A stretch of 13,600 nucleotides of DNA. It comes from Syntrophorhabdaceae bacterium. GTDB taxonomy: Bacteria > Desulfobacterota > Syntrophorhabdia > Syntrophorhabdales > Syntrophorhabdaceae. A program made the translations under genes and the position numbers. The stretch is taken from assembly GCA_026415015.1 (NCBI GenBank), contig JAOAHW010000007.1:1-13600 (forward strand), given 5' to 3'. The notes below the pieces were generated by a model. The model had not been told where the DNA came from and did no database searches. It saw only the letters and a program-made list of their open reading frames with translations. How positions within the stretch are numbered: the stretch's first letter is position 1; the number at the start of each line of letters is the position of its first letter. Of this stretch, positions 7,414 to 13,600 are shown piece by piece.

Positions 7414-9555
7414 TCACATGGATAGCCCTACCCGAAAATCTACCTCATGGAGTGTTACATTATCCTTATCCACTATCTTTAATCTGTGTTGTCCCTCTTC
7501 AGGAGACCACTTTATCACCCTGCCCTCTCCGATTACACTATTGTTGAGCACCCATTTTATATCCTTTGCTCCTCCTGAGCATTCGAAGAAGACCTTTTGA
7601 TATTGAGAAGGGATATCAGGGTCTAAGGCTATGATCATGTCCTTTACAGGGTATATTATCATGGGTTTTATTGTATCGGTTCTATCTTCTCTGCCTACCA
7701 TAGAGGGTTCTGTGCCTTTTATAAAAAACTCCATCCCCCCATTGTGCCTGTTGCCTGTAAAAACCTTTGATACTACAATTCCCTGTGGTTTAGGCCTTCT
7801 TATGGACGGTGTATCCCTGTGGAGATATCTTACTATCTCATGCCAAACTGGGGCTGCACCAGATACACCGCTTACATTCCACATGGATTCTCCAGAAAAA
7901 TTACCAACCCATACACCCACTGTATATCTGTCTGTAAAGCCTATACACCAGTTATCCCTCATGTCCTTACTGGTCCCTGTCTTTACAGCACTCCAGAATC
8001 GTGTGGAAAGATGGTTTTCAAGACCAAAGGTAAGACTTCGGGCATCCCTGTCTGAAAGGATGTCTGAGATTATAAATGATGCCTCTTTAGAAAATACCCT
8101 TTTTTTCTCTCCATTCTTTCCCTCTTGCAAAATATTAAGGCTACTGTAAACACCTTCATTTGCCATGGTCCTGTATGCATTGACAAGCTCATATAGGCTT
8201 ACATCCACTGTGCCCAGGGCAAGGGAATATCCATAGTATTCACCATCTTTTAGGTCACTGAAGCCGAGTTCATTTAATTTATCCACAAACTCATCGTGGC
8301 CTAAAAGCATAAGGACCTTCACAGCAGGGATATTTAGAGATGATGCAAGGGCAATACGGGCAGTAACAGGACCCTTATAGTCCCTGTCGTAGTTCTCAGG
8401 CCTGTATGTCCCCCTATCAGTTGTCACATCAAGGGGTGAATCAACCAATTCTGATGCTGGTGTAATAAGCTGCCTGTCAAAGGCATGGGCATACAGAAAG
8501 GGCTTTAATGTGGACCCTGCCTGCCTCTTTGCCTGGATTCCATCCACATAAACATAAGAGGAATCAGAGCCTGTGTTACCAACATACGCAAGGATATTCC
8601 CTGTTCTGTTATCAACAACAATGGCGGCCCCGTCAATGACATTCTGATTCTTAAGTCTTGATACATACTCTTTTAAAACCCCTGTGACAAACCCCTGGAT
8701 ATGCCTGTCAAGGGTGCATCTCACCTCCCTGTCTTCATCTCTCAGGAGGTATCTTGCCACATGGGCTGCCATGGCCACAGCAGGCATTATCCTGTATGGT
8801 GCTGAAAGGCTCTGCCTTACTATGTCTTCGACCCTCTCATCAGGTATCCCCCCTGCCATTGTTAAATTCAGTGCCTTTGCCCTCTTTATAATCTCACCTA
8901 TCCCTGCATTCGGCGAGCGGATTAGGGAGGCTATAACAAGGGACTCCTCAAGATTGAGGCTATCTGGTTTTTTCTGAAACAAACCCCTTGATGCTGCAGC
9001 TACCCCCTGGAGTTCACCTCGAAAATATACAAGATTCAGATATGCCTCAAGTATCTGTTTCTTTGACCATCTCTTTTCTATCTCCCATGCAGTAATTATC
9101 TGTTTTAGCTTCTTTGAGATAGACCTCCTCCCTTTAACAGGTTTTAGATCTCCATTAATCATGGATGCAAGCTGCATGGTGATGGTGCTTGCCCCGATTT
9201 TTTTATCCCATATGAGGTTCTGTAAAGATGCCCTTAAAAATGCCAGGATATCAACGCCATTATGACTGTAAAATCTTTTGTCCTCTGAATGTATAATCGC
9301 CTTTATTAGATACTGGGATATATCATCCAGCCCTGTCCAGTCAAGCCTCCTTGCCTTATAATCAACCCTCAATTCATGGATTATCTCACCGTGTCTGTCT
9401 TTAAGGACAGCATCTGATTTTCTATACGATTGCAATACCTCTTTAAATTCAGGTATATGGCTTGTGCTGGAAATAATAAAGGCATATATGGACAGGGGTA
9501 ATACAGTGAGAAAGGCAAAAACATAAAAAATCTTTCTATTCCTTATCATGACCAT
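7414..9555 (-). CDS. pbpC: Penicillin-binding protein 1C, bifunctional glycosyltransferase/transpeptidase
   Basis: A 713-residue class A penicillin-binding protein anchored by one N-terminal membrane helix (about residues 9-29), with the catalytic part in the periplasm. The glycosyltransferase (GT51) domain shows the catalytic Glu 91 in HSEDKRFYSH and GASTITMQ at 121-128. The transpeptidase has the Ser 348/Lys 351 pair in AGSTLKP, SLN at 406-408 and KTG at 525-527. A biPBP_C domain (about 625-710) closes the protein and marks the PBP1C subfamily. It polymerises and cross-links peptidoglycan. It starts 14 bases after the A2M gene's stop, the usual yfhM-pbpC pairing, which suggests a shared role in defence and wall repair. 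The ATG at 9555 has AGGA eight bases upstream; an ATG two codons later is possible. All key residues are intact and length is a little below the E. coli protein's. Confidence 0.95.
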   Translation of the reverse strand: MVMIRNRKIFYVFAFLTVLPLSIYAFIISSTSHIPEFKEVLQSYRKSDAVLKDRHGEIIHELRVDYKARRLDWTGLDDISQYLIKAIIHSEDKRFYSHNGVDILAFLRASLQNLIWDKKIGASTITMQLASMINGDLKPVKGRRSISKKLKQIITAWEIEKRWSKKQILEAYLNLVYFRGELQGVAAASRGLFQKKPDSLNLEESLVIASLIRSPNAGIGEIIKRAKALNLTMAGGIPDERVEDIVRQSLSAPYRIMPAVAMAAHVARYLLRDEDREVRCTLDRHIQGFVTGVLKEYVSRLKNQNVIDGAAIVVDNRTGNILAYVGNTGSDSSYVYVDGIQAKRQAGSTLKPFLYAHAFDRQLITPASELVDSPLDVTTDRGTYRPENYDRDYKGPVTARIALASSLNIPAVKVLMLLGHDEFVDKLNELGFSDLKDGEYYGYSLALGTVDVSLYELVNAYRTMANEGVYSSLNILQEGKNGEKKRVFSKEASFIISDILSDRDARSLTFGLENHLSTRFWSAVKTGTSKDMRDNWCIGFTDRYTVGVWVGNFSGESMWNVSGVSGAAPVWHEIVRYLHRDTPSIRRPKPQGIVVSKVFTGNRHNGGMEFFIKGTEPSMVGREDRTDTIKPMIIYPVKDMIIALDPDIPSQYQKVFFECSGGAKDIKWVLNNSVIGEGRVIKWSPEEGQHRLKIVDKDNVTLHEVDFRVGLSM

Positions 9556-9569
9556 CTTAATATCCTAAT

Positions 9570-12500
9570 TCACCTTTCTTTGTTTATTGAGAACTGCCTG
9601 TTTGGTATCTCACCAAACATCTCAGGTGCATACAGGGCCTCCACCCTTGTCTCAGGGAGATTGAAGATACCTTCATTGTTGAGCCTGATTGTGTATTCCA
9701 CAGACCAGCTACCTTTGGGGACAAAACTATAATATGCCCTGAACGCCTCAAAGGAGCGTTCCTCAAAAACAGGGTATATTTGATAATCAATTTTCTCGTC
9801 TCTTGTAAGTATATCTGAACCCCTTGAAAGACTACCTCTTATAATCCTTGCACCGGCTGGCACAGGGTCAGATACCACAACCCATGTCATATCTACCTGG
9901 GCATCCATATCAAGCCTAATCCGCAGGACATCTCCGATACTAAATACACCCTTTTTTTTCTGTTCTATGGGTGTAACAGATTTTTTGACTTTAAAACCTG
10001 TAGAGACCTCATTTTTTCTTGGGATAGAAGCTATACTTGAGATAGTAACCCATGGATATCCACTCCCACTATGGTAGATATGGAGTCTTCCCATATATGG
10101 TTGCCATCCAAAGAGAAGGCTGTCCCCTGAACTATATCTATCCCACTCAATAGTCTTCTGGGTCTTTTCTAAAGTAATCACTGTTTTTCCTGTAATTTTT
10201 TCTTGCTCGAATATACTGCTAAACTTTTTTAATGCCAGGACCCCCCATGCATTGGCTGTGGTGGTATTCCATATCCCTGCCTTCTGTCGTGCTATTACAC
10301 CCCTTATAAGCCTTGGGATATCATATCTCCATTGGGGGTCATCCATAAAGGTAAGTATGGTTCTTATGGCATTTACATCGACCCCTGTCATAAGCCACCA
10401 TAGATTATCCCTTTTCTCTGTAGAAAACCCCATTGTAGTACCCTGGAGATTAATCCTTGACCTCAAGATCTGCACTGCCTCTTTCATCCTAATGTCTCTG
10501 TTTTTAATCCCCGAAACCCTCTTCAATATGTTAATCCAGTCAATAACTGCCGAGGTTGGCCAGAGTTCAGGGTCAATACCTATAGGTTCTACCATAGATG
10601 GCTCTGCCTGCTTTTTTCTCGATAGTGCCTCTATGGCAGATAGTTTTCTTATAGAAAGGTCTGCTGTCCGTAAGGGCTGGATATCTACAAATCGTCCGTT
10701 TACAAAATTTTTAAGACCCTGGAGCATACTGACCTCAGCTGCCTCGGGGATCTTGAAACCTGCCTCATCTGATATGGTTATGATATACGACGTGAGGATA
10801 TCACTACCTGAAAACTGACGGGGAAAATACTTTACCAGACCATTTGCATCAAGATGAGATGGTATCTCTGTCATCACCTTATCCCACATTGCCTTATCGT
10901 TTAAGGCCACTGCCTTAGAGACCTTCTGCTCAAGGCATGAATAAGGGTATTGTCTCATATATTCAATTATTGCCTCTGTCTCATTAGAGATTTTAGGCCT
11001 TATTGATATTCCTAAGCCACCCCGTTTTGGTAAGGCACCCTGTGGCTCTTTTACAGCCATCTTTAAATCCCCTTCCAGTCTCATGAGGGTTGACTGGATA
11101 ACCCTAACAGGTGTAACAGGGATAACCCTCTGGCTAACCCTCATAGTATCAAAGACCACACCTTTTTTGTCCTTTACAGTTACCTCCCATACAATCCTGT
11201 CAGTATCTTCAGGGGCAGTTATATGCCATCCCACCTCTTTTGCCTCACCTGCCTCTATCTTTTCAGATATTACAGGTAGGTCTCCCATGGAGCTTGTCTG
11301 TCTTATAGCCCCATGTATCTCCACCTCTACAGATGCGTTTGTTGTATTTCTCACAGTAAACCCTGCCTTTAATCTATCTCCCTGCCTTATCATCTCAGGC
11401 AGGCCTGATGAGATTATTATATCCTGGGTAGTCTGGATCCTCGTCCTGCCACTGCCAAAAAGGTCCTGGCCTCCACTGGCAACAGCAGCAATAACAAAGC
11501 TGGTTATAGAGTCATTAAGGGGTATTGTTACAGATGCCTCTCCATTTTCATCGAGGACGACCCTTCCATTCCATAAAAGGAGGGTATTAAAAAGCTCCCT
11601 TGTAATCTGCCTTCCTCCGCCGCCACCATGGGGCAGTGCCTTGATTCCATAATGCCTCTTCCCTATGACCTGCATCTGGGCCGTAGATGTCTTGATATCA
11701 TACCCCCTCCTCTGCATCATACGCTCCAGTATGTTCCATGTCTTATTATCTAATATCTCAAGGAGACCCTCATCGACAGCAGCAATTGCCATCTCAGAGC
11801 CTTTAGGTAGTGCCTTTCCATCTGTAGTCCTCACCTTCACCTTCACATATGCCTTTTCCCTGACCTTATATATTTGTTTATCTGTCTTCACATCCACGCT
11901 TAGCTCATTGGCCTTCCAGCCCACAAAGATCTCAGTTATACCGAGTTTGTATGATGGCTTGCCGAGGTCAATCATGGCTGTTGGCTTTACATCCCCTACC
12001 CTGCCCCTAACACACATAACAGACACAAATACATTAGGGGCATACACCGCCTTGATGGGCAGCTTTATAACAGGGTCTTTACCTGATATCTTTGTTACAA
12101 AGGCATCAATAATACCCTCCCTCTCTACTGTTACAAGGCTATAGGCCTCTCTCATGGGCATCCTGACCTGAAATATGGCTTGCTCACCAGGCTCATATCT
12201 TTTCTTTTCAGGGATGAGGTCCATCCTGTCTGTATCAGATACATCAAACCAGGCATCGTCTTTTCCAGCAATCCATGTGTCTGCCTTTGCATAGGAGGGG
12301 TTTCCATGTCTATCTTCTGCCCTTGCCTCGATTATTACACTGCCTGTCACAGGTGAAGAAACCTCGCATATGAGTATACCTTTCTTGTCTGTATTACCTT
12401 TACATATAGTGGCTATTCGTCTGACCTCGCTTACATGTTCATATGAATAAAAGCCCCCTACAAGCCTCTTTCTGTGGGAGTAATAGTTTCTTTTGAAGAT

Positions 12501-13571
12501 ATCCGCTGAAACAGCTATACCCTCCTGTGGTCTACCTGATAGGTCAATGGCCTGGACATGAAACTTAATCTTGTTCTTTTCACCGCCCCAGGTATCCATC
12601 ATTATCCCTAAAAGCACATTGGATGGATAGATAGGGATACGCCTTGATACAGTCTGCGTCTCGCCGTTAGGGTCTCTATACTCAAGCTCTGCAATAAGGT
12701 CTTTTGCCTGCGTTGTAATAGGTATATCCTCAATCCTTGCCCTTGACATGCCACCCTCTCCGAGGGTCAACTCAAGGGTTCTGAGTTGGATGCTCGGCCT
12801 TTCTTCTTGTTCTCCATCATCGTGATCCATATCCTCATCGCCTGACCGCCTCTTTATCCCCTCTTTTACCTTACCGTTTGCAAAGCTAAAATCTTCATAT
12901 TCATCGAGGTAGACAAAACGGGGTTGAATCTGGGACCTCAATTTTACAGGCATACCCTTTGCACCCCCTCCAGAGAGGTATTCAACCATAATGTCAAGCT
13001 CCAGGCTACTGCTTTGGACAATCTTATCTGTATGGGTTTTTATAACACCCCTCATGAGGGGCACCTTAAATTCCTCAACCCTGAATTCACCGCTTTGAAG
13101 GCTTGATTTTGTCATATAGCCAAACGTCTCTTCTTCATCCTTTGTGGCAAGGACAATAGAGTAATGTCCCAGTTTTGCATCCCTCGGTATATCCCACGTT
13201 GACTCTCCCTGGCTTTTTGTCTTATCCCATTTTAGGGTCAGTTCATATTTTTCCCTGCTCCCCATGTGCTTGATGAATACTTTTTTTGGCACAATATCTT
13301 CTGTATACCTTATACCTGCTGTAGTATGTCTTCTTAAGAAATGCTTCATATGAACCGTCTCCCCTGCCCTGAAAAGGACCCTATCAAGGACAGTATGGGC
13401 TATAATGGGAGGCCTATCCATTCCATAGGACAACCTGAAACGATAGGGTTCTATCCCTTCATCCCAGCCTGAATGGACAAAGGTCATGTCATCGCCCTTT
13501 CTTGCAAAGACAAAAAGACCCCGGTTTATGGAAGAAAGGGGCTTGAGCTGTTGATAATCATAGTGTACATC
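9570..13571 (-). CDS. yfhM: Bacterial alpha-2-macroglobulin (YfhM-like), 5' end missing
   Basis: This is the C-terminal 1333 residues of a bacterial alpha-2-macroglobulin, a large periplasmic protease trap. Successive macroglobulin beta-domains fill the first part, followed by the Gly-rich LPHGGGGGRQ and the stretch ending LNDSITSFVIAAVASG. Next is a helical thioester domain with YPYSCLEQKVSKAVAL; the Cys and Gln of CLEQ (codons at 10937-10926) form the thioester that captures attacking proteases. GIWNTTTANAWGVLAL is also typical of this domain. A C-terminal macroglobulin domain ends the protein. An acidic insert lies at 12801-12842. The gene is followed by pbpC after 14 bases. The signal peptide or lipobox cannot be seen because the contig ends inside the gene. 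The apparent start beyond 13571 is encoded by sequencing adapter, so the real reading begins at Asp (13571-13569), DVHYDYQQLK. Bacterial homologues usually have about 1500-2000 residues, so a few hundred are missing. Confidence 0.93.
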   Translation of the reverse strand, partial: DVHYDYQQLKPLSSINRGLFVFARKGDDMTFVHSGWDEGIEPYRFRLSYGMDRPPIIAHTVLDRVLFRAGETVHMKHFLRRHTTAGIRYTEDIVPKKVFIKHMGSREKYELTLKWDKTKSQGESTWDIPRDAKLGHYSIVLATKDEEETFGYMTKSSLQSGEFRVEEFKVPLMRGVIKTHTDKIVQSSSLELDIMVEYLSGGGAKGMPVKLRSQIQPRFVYLDEYEDFSFANGKVKEGIKRRSGDEDMDHDDGEQEERPSIQLRTLELTLGEGGMSRARIEDIPITTQAKDLIAELEYRDPNGETQTVSRRIPIYPSNVLLGIMMDTWGGEKNKIKFHVQAIDLSGRPQEGIAVSADIFKRNYYSHRKRLVGGFYSYEHVSEVRRIATICKGNTDKKGILICEVSSPVTGSVIIEARAEDRHGNPSYAKADTWIAGKDDAWFDVSDTDRMDLIPEKKRYEPGEQAIFQVRMPMREAYSLVTVEREGIIDAFVTKISGKDPVIKLPIKAVYAPNVFVSVMCVRGRVGDVKPTAMIDLGKPSYKLGITEIFVGWKANELSVDVKTDKQIYKVREKAYVKVKVRTTDGKALPKGSEMAIAAVDEGLLEILDNKTWNILERMMQRRGYDIKTSTAQMQVIGKRHYGIKALPHGGGGGRQITRELFNTLLLWNGRVVLDENGEASVTIPLNDSITSFVIAAVASGGQDLFGSGRTRIQTTQDIIISSGLPEMIRQGDRLKAGFTVRNTTNASVEVEIHGAIRQTSSMGDLPVISEKIEAGEAKEVGWHITAPEDTDRIVWEVTVKDKKGVVFDTMRVSQRVIPVTPVRVIQSTLMRLEGDLKMAVKEPQGALPKRGGLGISIRPKISNETEAIIEYMRQYPYSCLEQKVSKAVALNDKAMWDKVMTEIPSHLDANGLVKYFPRQFSGSDILTSYIITISDEAGFKIPEAAEVSMLQGLKNFVNGRFVDIQPLRTADLSIRKLSAIEALSRKKQAEPSMVEPIGIDPELWPTSAVIDWINILKRVSGIKNRDIRMKEAVQILRSRINLQGTTMGFSTEKRDNLWWLMTGVDVNAIRTILTFMDDPQWRYDIPRLIRGVIARQKAGIWNTTTANAWGVLALKKFSSIFEQEKITGKTVITLEKTQKTIEWDRYSSGDSLLFGWQPYMGRLHIYHSGSGYPWVTISSIASIPRKNEVSTGFKVKKSVTPIEQKKKGVFSIGDVLRIRLDMDAQVDMTWVVVSDPVPAGARIIRGSLSRGSDILTRDEKIDYQIYPVFEERSFEAFRAYYSFVPKGSWSVEYTIRLNNEGIFNLPETRVEALYAPEMFGEIPNRQFSINKER

Positions 13572-13600
13572 CTGTCTCTTATACACATCTGACGCTGCCG
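13572..13600. other. Nextera transposase adapter contamination
   Basis: Bases 13572-13590 are CTGTCTCTTATACACATCT, the Tn5 mosaic-end adapter used in Nextera libraries, and 13591-13600 are GACGCTGCCG, the next bases of the same kit's adapter. These are not genomic. Read on the minus strand they give a GTG-started VYKRQ (written MYKRQ), a known artefactual protein N terminus. The contig end is therefore at 13571. Confidence 0.97.

Overview
The window reads as a piece of chromosome from a Gram-negative bacterium, recovered as a short-read (probably metagenomic) contig. The Gram-negative call rests on an envelope gene pair, a bacterial alpha-2-macroglobulin followed by penicillin-binding protein 1C, and on several signal peptides. 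Moderately AT-rich sequence, frequent AGG (Arg) and ATA (Ile) codons and a PAS-PAS-HD-GYP regulator would suit Nitrospirota or a deltaproteobacterial lineage, but this is a guess. There is no sign of phage, insertion sequence, CRISPR or tRNA, and no gap longer than about 150 bases.

Left part (1-5077, all on the minus strand). A three-gene operon reads leftward from about 5097: a small three-helix membrane protein of the DUF5706/Pycsar-effector (PycTM) family, then an exported protein of about 1447 residues with a degenerate protein-kinase-like domain near its C terminus, then the start of another exported protein that runs off the left edge. This is the least explained part of the window. No nucleotide cyclase of a classical Pycsar locus is visible.

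Middle (5078-7382, plus strand). A 94-bp divergent promoter region separates the operon from a complete PAS-PAS-HD-GYP cyclic-di-GMP phosphodiesterase. Next comes a YhhQ-type queuosine-precursor transporter with its own near-consensus promoter.

Right part (7414-13571, minus strand). Convergent with the transporter lies an A2M-pbpC operon. The A2M-like protein has an intact CLEQ thioester motif and is thought to trap proteases in the periplasm; PBP1C is a bifunctional peptidoglycan synthase. The A2M gene lacks its 5' end because the contig stops there. The last 29 bases (13572-13600) match Nextera transposase adapter sequence, so the apparent N terminus beginning MYKRQ is artificial and the true sequence ends at 13571.

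Main points for follow-up: the Pycsar-effector-like protein sharing an operon with an exported pseudokinase-like giant, a small signal-peptide gene at the left edge that is easily missed, and the adapter contamination at the right edge.
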